This document shows, one piece after another, positions 57,307 to 64,000 of a stretch of 64,000 bases of DNA. Position numbers and translations under genes: made by a program. This stretch comes from Rhodoferax ferrireducens (GTDB taxonomy: Bacteria > Pseudomonadota > Gammaproteobacteria > Burkholderiales > Burkholderiaceae_C). The DNA lies in NCBI GenBank assembly GCA_002083775.1, contig MTEI01000003.1, positions 345,794-409,793 on the forward strand. The letters are read 5' to 3'. A model generated the notes under the pieces. That model worked only from the letters and a program-made list of their open reading frames with translations, was not told the origin of the DNA and searched no databases. Within the stretch, counting starts at the first letter, position 1; each line of letters starts with the position of its first letter.

Positions 57307-58948
57307 TTCTAAACTTATTAACTCTTTATATTTGATCAGAAACGTCTCACTGGTTTTTCTGTTAAGTTTTGGTGTTATCGCCAAAGAGATATACATAACA
57401 CCAGAGACGCTTAACGGTGCCTGGCCTAATATTTTACCAGGCGATATGGTAATATTTTCTGCCGGTGAGTATAGAGGAGCTTTGGCATTACCGGGCAATA
57501 AGTCTTGGTCCGCTAGAGTGCCCACCAAATTCGTGGCAGCGACTGTGGGCAGGGTTGTCATCAAGGGCTCTGACATTGTCGGGGGTTGGGTCGAGATGGG
57601 CGGAACCCGCTTTGCGACGGACTGGCCGGGTGAGCCAGCACAAGTTTTCGTGGACGGTGTCGCTTTGGCGCAGTTGGCTGGCTCTGTATTTGGTGGTTAT
57701 CCCAATCAGCCGGTAAGTGTCTATAACGGCATGCACAAAGAGAGTGGCGGCGTTTGGCCAGGTCGGTTTGTCTACGCACCTGCATCGCCAATGCCAATGA
57801 ACAGTTTTTTTTATGACAAAGACGCACGTAAGCTACACCTCAACCTTCAAGGTAATCCAAATCAGAAAAAGGTTGAAGTGAGTGTGAGGGGACGTCTGTT
57901 TTATGCAGAAGGTGTAAACGGCATTGTTTTAGACGGGTTAAATTTTGAACACTCAAACACTTCCATATCTGGCCGCGGAGCGGCTGTAACAATCATTGGT
58001 AATGACAATGTGATTCGCAATGTGACCGTCCAACAGACTGACTTGGCCGGAATACAAATGGTTGGTGACCGCAATCAGTTGCTTGACTCGACGGCAAGTA
58101 AGAATGGTCAGTTAGGCGTTGCTATGCGCGGCAGCAACAACCGCGTTGTGAATGTAGATGCAAGCTACAACAACACGCGGGGGTTTAACAAGTGGTGGGA
58201 GGCTGGTGGCTTTAAATTTGTCGGAAACGGTGGTCTCCAGTCCTCTGAAGTGGTTGGAAATACTGCGGTTGGCAATCAAGGCGACGGGATATGGTTTGAC
58301 TGGAAGAACAAGAACAACATCATCCGAAAGAACGTGTCTGCTTACAACACAGGTTTTGGAATTCACTACGAGGCGAGTCGATCCGGTGTCATTCAGGATA
58401 ACTACGTGTTTGGCAACGGTCAACGTGGGATCTATTTGTCAGACAGTGCGAACTGTTGGGTAACCCATAACCTTGTGGTTGGCAACTCGTTAGAGGGTGT
58501 CGTCGCTGTGTACAGCGGCAGAAAGGATGCGCAGGGCGAGGAGTTTGGGGCGGATGGCAACAAGGTTTATGCCAACATTATTGGCTGGAACAAAGGGCCA
58601 GCTTTGATCATGCCGAAAGGGCCTGCTGACCCGGGGATTTCTGATGGCAACGTATTCTTTACTGATGCCAAGCCGCTCAAATTCAGTTTGGGATATCCAT
58701 CATTGATGTCACCTGTTACCCAATCTCTGGAAGGGTGGAGAAAGCTATCAGGAATGGATGGGCGGTCAATAGCCCGCGAGTTGCCGATGCCCGCAGAAGT
58801 TGCCACTACGTTGTCGAAACGCCTTGAGGCTCCCACTTGGACAACTGTCAAAGCATTGGCTGGTGATTTGAGGGCGAGCGCTGGCATTTCTTTGAGCGAC
58901 GTTTTGTTGCCAGGGCGTCAGGAAAATGCAATTGGACCGCGCGACTAG
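57293..58948 (+). CDS. Secreted right-handed parallel beta-helix protein
   Basis: 551-residue protein with an N-terminal signal (NVSLVFLLSFGVIAKE, about residues 17-32) and a pectate-lyase-like parallel beta-helix (about 190-430; repeats such as GIVLDGLNFEHSNTSISGRG, DNVIRNVTVQQTDLAGIQMVG, NNIIRKNVSAYNTGFGIHYEAS). It lies inside a polysaccharide operon, so it is likely a periplasmic lyase, epimerase or hydrolase acting on the polymer during export. Catalytic residues cannot be fixed by eye. Confidence 0.87.
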   Translation: MRNLNSKLINSLYLIRNVSLVFLLSFGVIAKEIYITPETLNGAWPNILPGDMVIFSAGEYRGALALPGNKSWSARVPTKFVAATVGRVVIKGSDIVGGWVEMGGTRFATDWPGEPAQVFVDGVALAQLAGSVFGGYPNQPVSVYNGMHKESGGVWPGRFVYAPASPMPMNSFFYDKDARKLHLNLQGNPNQKKVEVSVRGRLFYAEGVNGIVLDGLNFEHSNTSISGRGAAVTIIGNDNVIRNVTVQQTDLAGIQMVGDRNQLLDSTASKNGQLGVAMRGSNNRVVNVDASYNNTRGFNKWWEAGGFKFVGNGGLQSSEVVGNTAVGNQGDGIWFDWKNKNNIIRKNVSAYNTGFGIHYEASRSGVIQDNYVFGNGQRGIYLSDSANCWVTHNLVVGNSLEGVVAVYSGRKDAQGEEFGADGNKVYANIIGWNKGPALIMPKGPADPGISDGNVFFTDAKPLKFSLGYPSLMSPVTQSLEGWRKLSGMDGRSIARELPMPAEVATTLSKRLEAPTWTTVKALAGDLRASAGISLSDVLLPGRQENAIGPRD

Positions 58949-58960
58949 GCGAAATACAAA

Positions 58961-60127
58961 TTGAAAGTGCTAATTATTCATAACGCCTACCAACAACGTG
59001 GTGGCGAAGACACTGTAGTGGAAGCAGAGTTCGATCTGTTGTCCTCCCACGGCGTCAATGTCAAGTTGTTCAGCAAGCACAACGACGTCATCGCACAGCT
59101 TTCAAAAGTGCAGATTGCCGCACGTACCGTATGGGCAGCAGACTCAGCACGCGAGTTTGAGGCGATGCTGTTGCAAGCCAAGCCCGATGTGGTTCACGTA
59201 CACAACACGTTCCCGCTGATTTCACCCGCTGTGTATTGGGTAGCGCACAAGCATAAGGTGCCAGTGGTTCAAACGTTGCACAACTTTCGGCTGCATTGCC
59301 CGCAGGCAATGTACCTGCGCGACGGCAAGGTGTGTGAAGACTGCATGGGTCACATTCCTTGGCGCGGTGTGCTGCACGGTTGTTACCGGGGGTCGCGGGT
59401 GCAGACAGCAGTGCTCGCGGGCATGGTCAGTTGGCACCGGGCCATTCATACTTGGGATACCAAGGTCACACGCTACATTGCCCTGAACGAGTTTTGCCGC
59501 AACAAGTTCATTGAAGGGGGCCTGCCGCCTGAGCGCATGGTGGTTAAGCCCAACTTTGTGGACTTCCCCGCGCCAGAGGCGTGCACACGCGATGGTTTCT
59601 TGTTTGTGGGCCGCCTGTCGTCAGAAAAAGGGGTGGATGTGCTGGTGCAAGCCTTTGGCATGCTGGCCGGAGCATCACTTCGGGTGGCGGGCACCGGGCC
59701 AGAGGCGAACTTGTTGCAGGGCGTGGCGGGCTTGACTGCACTGGGTGCGCTGCCGGGTGAGCGGGTGCGTCAGCAGATGGCAGGTTCATTAGCCTTGGTG
59801 TTGCCCAGCATTTGGTATGAGAACTTTCCGCGCACGCTGGTAGAAGCCTTTGGCTGCGGCCTGCCTGTCATTGCCAGCCGCATTGGCGCACTGGCCGAGT
59901 TGGTGCAAGACGGCGTAACTGGCCTGCTGTTTGAGCCGGGCAACGCCCAAGATTTGACTGAGAAGATGCATTGGGCAATGCAGCATCCAGACGAGATGGC
60001 GCAGATGGGCCGCAATGCCCGTGCCAAGTACGAGGCCGAGTTCACTGCCGAGCGCAATTACCAGCAGCTGATGGCCATTTATGCTGAGGCCATCGAAGCC
60101 AAAAAGGCAGAGGTCACCGCACGATGA
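58961..60127 (+). CDS. Glycosyltransferase family 4
   Basis: 388-residue GT-B enzyme starting with TTG at 58961. The N-terminal acceptor domain begins KVLIIHNAYQQRGGEDTVVEAEFDLL; a cysteine cluster HCPQAMYLRDGKVCEDCMGHIPWRGVLHGCYRG around residues 110-145 may bind zinc. The donor domain has FVGRLSSEKGVDVLVQAFGML and FGCGLPVIASRIGALAELVQDGVTGLLFEPG. GC content returns to the chromosomal level here. It joins the next gene by an ATGA overlap. Confidence 0.94.
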   Translation: MKVLIIHNAYQQRGGEDTVVEAEFDLLSSHGVNVKLFSKHNDVIAQLSKVQIAARTVWAADSAREFEAMLLQAKPDVVHVHNTFPLISPAVYWVAHKHKVPVVQTLHNFRLHCPQAMYLRDGKVCEDCMGHIPWRGVLHGCYRGSRVQTAVLAGMVSWHRAIHTWDTKVTRYIALNEFCRNKFIEGGLPPERMVVKPNFVDFPAPEACTRDGFLFVGRLSSEKGVDVLVQAFGMLAGASLRVAGTGPEANLLQGVAGLTALGALPGERVRQQMAGSLALVLPSIWYENFPRTLVEAFGCGLPVIASRIGALAELVQDGVTGLLFEPGNAQDLTEKMHWAMQHPDEMAQMGRNARAKYEAEFTAERNYQQLMAIYAEAIEAKKAEVTAR

Positions 60128-60876
60128 CCACTACGCGCAGAACCCTCGTGGTGCTGTCCGCACCCATCGACGCGCTTGACTGGCCCACAGCGCTGCGACG
60201 AATTGGCCGCTGGGCTGCGCGGCATGAAAGCCGCTATGTGTGCATTTGCAACGCACACTCGGTGGTGACGGCGGGGCAAGACGCGGCTTTTGGCGAGGTG
60301 GTGGCGCAGGCGGACATGGCCACGCCAGACGGTGCGCCAGTGGCCTGGATGATGCGCAAGCTGGGTTTTGCCACCCAGCAGCGCATCAACGGACCAGACC
60401 TGATGTGGCGCTATTGCGCGCAGGCGGCGCAGCGCGACGAAGCCATCTATTTATATGGTGGTGCGCCAGGAACGCTGGTCATCTTGCAAACCAAGCTGGC
60501 CCAAACCTGGCCCGGCCTGAAGGTGGCCGGGGCGTATTCGCCGCCTTTCAGGGTGCTCACCGCCGAAGAAGACGCCGCCGTGGTGGCGCAGATCAATGCC
60601 TCGGGCGCGGGCACGGTGTGGGTCAGCCTCGGCTGCCCCAAGCAAGAGCTGTGGATGGCGGCGCACCGTGGCCGCATCAACGCGGTGATGATTGGCGTGG
60701 GCGCTGCGTTTGACTACCACGCAGGCACCATCACCCGCGCGCCACTGTGGATGCAACACGCCGGGCTGGAGTGGCTGCACCGCCTGGTGTCTGAGCCACG
60801 CCGCCTCTGGAAGCGTTACCTGGTGACCAACACGCTGTTCATAATAGGTGCGGCACGCCAGCTGATGCTGCGCTAA
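60124..60876 (+). CDS. WecG/TagA/CpsF-family glycosyltransferase
   Basis: 250-residue GT26 enzyme. ICNAHSVVTAGQDAAFGEVVAQADMATPDGAPVAWMMRKLG (with the PDG aspartate), GAPGTLVILQTKL, VSLGCPKQELWMAAHRGRI and IGVGAAFDYHAGTITRAPLWMQHAGLEWLHRL match the family. It probably adds an N-acetylmannosamine-type or related sugar to a lipid-linked primer. It is the last gene of the cluster and ends at a palindrome copy. Confidence 0.94.
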   Translation: MTTTRRTLVVLSAPIDALDWPTALRRIGRWAARHESRYVCICNAHSVVTAGQDAAFGEVVAQADMATPDGAPVAWMMRKLGFATQQRINGPDLMWRYCAQAAQRDEAIYLYGGAPGTLVILQTKLAQTWPGLKVAGAYSPPFRVLTAEEDAAVVAQINASGAGTVWVSLGCPKQELWMAAHRGRINAVMIGVGAAFDYHAGTITRAPLWMQHAGLEWLHRLVSEPRRLWKRYLVTNTLFIIGAARQLMLR

Positions 60877-60922
60877 TAATAGCCATTTACCCTTTATATA
60901 TAAGGGCTAGAGGCCAATTCTA
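60876..60922 (-). repeat. Dispersed intergenic palindrome, copy 7
   Basis: ATAGCCATTTACCCTTTATA, then TATAAGGGCTAGAGGCCAATT, in inverted orientation to copies 3 and 4. It lies between the convergent ends of the WecG-type gene and the PEP-CTERM gene, like copy 1 at another convergent junction. Confidence 0.78.
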
Positions 60923-62344
60923 TGCAAAGCTAAATTCCTGTTGCCAAACTTGCCCAGCACGTCGGCGGCGACGAACCACCGCCCCCATCAATGCCAAGCC
61001 GAAAAACAGCATGGCGTAGGTTTCCGGTTCGGGAACAGCAGCAGTGATAGACAACCCCATCCCGCTTCCGGTGTCGGCCATCGTCCAACCCAAACCAGAA
61101 TCCAGGCCATTGACAGTCAAGCTGAGAGTCTCCCATCCGGTCGTTGTATTGGCGCTTAGAAACTTTAAGGTGTTGCCTGCAACGGGTTGGAAACCGGTCA
61201 GGAAGTTGATCTGCACGCTGCCGCCGCTGAAACTGCCTTTCCCGGTAATGGTGAGCAGGTCGTTCGCTCCGGCGTCAGCGCCAGACAAGTTGAACAGTAA
61301 GTCGCCACTGCTGGCGAAATCGCCACGGATTGTCAGGGTGCCGGGAGACAAGCCCAGTTCGACATAACCCTCACTTCCGATCACGACGTTGCCCGTAATG
61401 CGCCCCGTGCCGCTGAGGCTTCCGCCGTCAATCTTGATCGATGCCTGTGCGAACTCGCCATTGACCGTGGTTTGTCCGGCGGTCTGGAGGTAACTTCCAA
61501 CCCCGGCGAGTTGTCCGGAATTATTCCAGATGCCACTATTGGTGATAGTGGCGTAACTCAACATGCTGCCGCTGTTGTTGACGATGCCGCTGTTGGTCAG
61601 TACGCCACCAATTTCTGCTGGCCCGAGGTTTGTGAGGGTTCCACGGTTGTCCAAAGAAATTCCATTGCCGTTTTTCAGGCGACCGTTAATTTCGGTGGTC
61701 AGGACGGCGTTATTAATTAGGGGCGCGTAGTTGGCGAATGTGCCGCCAGTTACTATCAGTGTATTGTTGTTGGTGAAGTGTTGCTGATTAATTAGGGTAC
61801 CGCTGGTGGTCAAAGTGCCATTGTTGACCAGAATACCAATGCTTGAGTCACCACTGGAATTGATTGTTCCGCTATTCATCAGCAAACCGTTGGCGTTCAT
61901 TGTTCCGCTGGTCGATAACAATCCGTTGTTGATGAACACACTATCACTGTCACTGTAAAGGCGTCCGCTATTGTTCAGGATGCTGGTATTGTTCAGCGTA
62001 CTATTGCCATAGCTCAATAGGGTATTGGTACTATTCAGTGTGCCGCTGTTTGTGAGAGTGGCGCTGTATTGGTTGATGAGTCTGCCATTGTTGTTCAATA
62101 TGCCGCTGTTATTCAATTGGCTGGTATTGTTGAATATTGAAGATTCAATGTTATTGGTCAGCGTGCCGGATGCCAATACCTCAAGGCCTTTATAAATATT
62201 GAAAAATTCTGAATTGAAATCATCTGAACTTACAGAAATCAAACCATCGGGAGTGGGGTGACTGATTTGGACGGTATGACCAACCGCCGGAATGCAAAAG
62301 AGTGGAATGCTGGCCAGCAGTTGACCAAGTGTTTTGACGTTCAT
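60920..62344 (-). CDS. PEP-CTERM protein with Asn/Ser/Gly-rich repeats
   Basis: 474-residue secreted protein. A signal peptide (MNVKTLGQLLASIPLFCIPAVGHT) is followed by about 250 residues of short repeats built on LxNxGxLNNSG patterns (LNNSGILNNNGRLINQ, LTNSGTLNSTNTLLSYGNSTLNN and so on). This predicts an extended beta-solenoid like adhesin passengers. A second region (about 300-430) resembles beta-sandwich repeat proteins, and the tail VPEPETYAMLFFGLALMGAVVRRRRR is a PEP-CTERM signal. Twelve residues follow the arginine run, a little more than usual. The ATG at 62344 follows TTGAGAA. It is probably a surface or biofilm-matrix protein. Confidence 0.9.
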   Translation of the reverse strand: MNVKTLGQLLASIPLFCIPAVGHTVQISHPTPDGLISVSSDDFNSEFFNIYKGLEVLASGTLTNNIESSIFNNTSQLNNSGILNNNGRLINQYSATLTNSGTLNSTNTLLSYGNSTLNNTSILNNSGRLYSDSDSVFINNGLLSTSGTMNANGLLMNSGTINSSGDSSIGILVNNGTLTTSGTLINQQHFTNNNTLIVTGGTFANYAPLINNAVLTTEINGRLKNGNGISLDNRGTLTNLGPAEIGGVLTNSGIVNNSGSMLSYATITNSGIWNNSGQLAGVGSYLQTAGQTTVNGEFAQASIKIDGGSLSGTGRITGNVVIGSEGYVELGLSPGTLTIRGDFASSGDLLFNLSGADAGANDLLTITGKGSFSGGSVQINFLTGFQPVAGNTLKFLSANTTTGWETLSLTVNGLDSGLGWTMADTGSGMGLSITAAVPEPETYAMLFFGLALMGAVVRRRRRAGQVWQQEFSFA

Positions 62345-62442
62345 AGTGTTCTCAATTTTTTCTATCCCGCATTCTGTATACAAACAGAATTGTCAACAAT
62401 AGTTCCTTTGGACTACTGATCAAGTGAAAAATGCCGAGGTAA

Positions 62443-62565
62443 GACGAGCAGGCCGTCACCGAGTGGCGCGAATTCCGCAGCCCGGACTTTGCCGCCATCA
62501 AAGCCGCCCTGAAAACCCCGGTGATCTTCGATGGCCGCAACCTCTATGACCCACCGCTGGTCAGA
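62443..62565 (+). pseudogene. C-terminal fragment of UDP-glucose 6-dehydrogenase
   Basis: A plus-strand frame reads [18 protein letters not shown] then [20 protein letters not shown], which matches the end of UDP-glucose/GDP-mannose dehydrogenases (TEW-EFR-PDF, IFDGRN-YDP). It has no start and no N-terminal domains, and the similarity stops near 62565 where the integrase-like fragment begins. It is a leftover of a ugd gene that presumably belonged to the polysaccharide locus. Confidence 0.85.
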
Positions 62566-63340
62566 GGTAGGTACGTAGCGTTCGCACGTACTGATCAAGA
62601 CTGAAACTGGAGAACACGCCAAATGGTTCTTCGCCTGCATTCCAGTGGCCCATGAAGGCGTCCACAACCTCAGGGGGACAGCTTCGCTCAATAAGTTGTG
62701 TCCGCAAAAACCGCCGGTGGGTGTTGACTTCGACATTGAGGTAGCGTTTGAGAAAGGGCTCGATCCGCTTCGGTCTGACCAAACAGAGCTGATTCTCAGA
62801 ATCCAGAAACAGGCAGGGTTCCTGTAGTAAAGCTGGCGTGTGACTGCAGTGCGCTTTCACTTGCTTCAGGTGTGCCTCGTAACTCTCCATGTGATCCCGC
62901 AGGCTCTCGGGGATCCACACCAAACGCGTTTTATGGCAGAAGTCATCGTCTTTGTCAGACAAACCCGCCAGCCCGGTTGCAGCACCGATGGCGTCATATC
63001 TGATGTAAGGTGTCACGATCGCCCGGCATGCCGTGTTGTAGGCAAAAAATTGCACCGAGTAAAACGTGAGCAGGTTGTGGTGTTCAACAAACCCAGCCAA
63101 GTCAATATACGCGGCGGTTCGAGCGACGTCAGCTTTGAGGTTGGTAAACATGGAGCGGACCGCGGATAGCGTCGGGCATAGGCGGGCCCCGACTGTGCCG
63201 TTTCGCGACTGCGCCATCCAGCCGCCCTTTACGCCTGGTGCCTCATGGGTTGCCTCAAGTTGTGTTGAAAGCGAACTTACCGCATGGATGTAGTGGTTTT
63301 GAATATCCAGAACCCACGGCGACGTATAGTGAAGACGCAC
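62561..63340 (-). pseudogene. Tyrosine-recombinase-like gene, probably 5'-truncated
   Basis: A 259-codon frame whose C-terminus ([50 protein letters not shown]) resembles the last helices of tyrosine-type integrases, with H-x-x-R-like NTHRRF, GHW and a terminal Y. The upstream R box and core-binding domain of a full-length protein are not evident, and the frame runs into the truncated PEP-CTERM gene on the other strand. Probably a remnant of an integrase that rearranged this locus; an intact protein of an unusual family cannot be excluded. Confidence 0.6.
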
Positions 63341-63924
63341 TCCTGCCAGCGGGTGGTGAATACCTGTACGACACCACGCTCAACGTCACTTGGCTGCGCA
63401 ATGCCAATGCCAATGGGGGCATGAATTGGGACAGTGCCACCACCTGGGCCGCCAACCTGACCACCGGCAGTGGAAACACGGCCATCGACGACTGGCGGTT
63501 GCCCACCATGGCTGCCAACCCCGACCCGAGAAGCAGCTTTAACGGCAGCACGGCTAGTGGCTCTAACGTGCCCGGCAGTTCCAGCGAAATGGCCAGCCTG
63601 TTTTTCGACACCTTGGGGAACATTTCTATGGTCAACACATCCGGTTATTCCATGGGTTTTCAATCTTTGAACACTGGTAGTTTTGAAAATATGAAGTACG
63701 ACGCGTACTGGCTCGGCACAGAGTACGCGCCCACTCCCTTCGCCGCGTGGAGTTTTTTTACCTCTTATGGCAGCCAGGGTTTAAGCACCAAGGAACAGCC
63801 GTTCTATGCAATGGCAGTCCGTACTGGTGATGTCTTGACCCCTGTGCCCGAACCCGAGACCTACGCCATGTTACTGGCGGGTCTGGCATTGATGGGTGGC
63901 ATTGCACGTCGGCGCAACCGCTAG
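63340..63924 (+). pseudogene. 5'-truncated PEP-CTERM gene
   Basis: The reading frame encodes a PEP-CTERM protein body (GGEYLYDTTLNVTWLRNANANGGMNWDSATTWAANL, DDWRLPTM, later YDAYWLGTEYA) ending VPVPEPETYAMLLAGLALMGGIARRRNR. Similar proteins begin with a signal peptide shortly before YDTTLNVTWL, but here the upstream frame (open to GTG 63238) is antisense to the integrase-like frame and has no signal sequence. The 5' end was probably replaced during the recombination that left the integrase fragment, so the product is unlikely to be exported. Confidence 0.75.
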
Positions 63925-63986
63925 CCGCCCGGTGCCTTCCCACCGATTACAAAGTTTATTCAACCCATTGAGCTGTCACACTCTTT

Positions 63987-64000
63987 AAGAGGATCACCAT
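63987..64000 (+). promoter_or_regulatory. Ribosome-binding site of a gene starting at the window end
   Basis: AAGAGGA at 63987-63993, followed after five bases by AT at 63999-64000, the probable beginning of an ATG that continues outside the window. Confidence 0.5.

Overview
The window looks like a chromosome segment of a betaproteobacterium of the family Comamonadaceae, close to Rhodoferax or Polaromonas. This rests on protein character (TAXI/TRAP transporter, a DUF493-lipB-lipA cluster, a complete F-type ATP synthase operon with AtpI first, an EpsH/XrtB-type exosortase with PEP-CTERM proteins) and on a dispersed intergenic palindrome family that I associate with this family. The genus is inference; no 16S gene is present.

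Bases 1-8.4 kb: the 5' part of htpG on the minus strand, a MazE/PIN toxin-antitoxin pair, a TAXI-type TRAP transporter, a D-amino-acid aminotransferase, an EamA exporter and a small glycine-zipper lipoprotein. Bases 8.4-14.1 kb: sparse DNA with one conserved hypothetical gene, two PEP-CTERM genes (a fibro-slime protein and a GDSL esterase), a uronate-dehydrogenase-like gene and degraded repeats. Bases 14.2-19.9 kb: a large SNF2/SWIM helicase, then lipA, lipB and the DUF493 gene. lipB carries an in-frame palindromic insertion. Bases 19.9-27.3 kb: the atpIBEFHAGDC operon, closed by a strong terminator. Bases 27.3-31.5 kb: a LemA-TPM-TPM operon, an NTF2-like protein, a YheT-like hydrolase and a small conserved protein.

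Bases 31.5-42 kb form an integrated accessory region beginning at tRNA-Arg(CCG), which has a truncated 5' duplicate just upstream. It holds three parts. The first is a tightly coupled minus-strand operon of three genes (TIGR04255 family, an HTH protein, an unknown protein). The second is a phage-like switch (Xre repressor facing a promoter, excisionase and tyrosine integrase) with an HD hydrolase coupled to the integrase. The third is a module of a zinc-ribbon protein, a large serine recombinase and two ParB/RepB-like proteins. These are the best candidates for undescribed biology.

Bases 42-61 kb: an exopolysaccharide locus. A decayed exosortase copy is followed by an intact exosortase and EpsI, then GDP-mannose dehydratase and GDP-fucose synthase, six glycosyltransferases including a WecG/TagA type, a hexapeptide acyltransferase, a Wzx-like flippase, a pyruvyl transferase, a Wzy-like polymerase, a membrane acyltransferase and a secreted beta-helix protein. 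Together they predict a fucose-containing, acylated, pyruvylated polymer made by a Wzx/Wzy route, with PEP-CTERM proteins sorted by the exosortase. Bases 60.9-64 kb: a repeat-rich PEP-CTERM protein, a UDP-glucose dehydrogenase fragment, an integrase-like fragment and a 5'-truncated PEP-CTERM gene. The window ends at the probable start codon of another gene.
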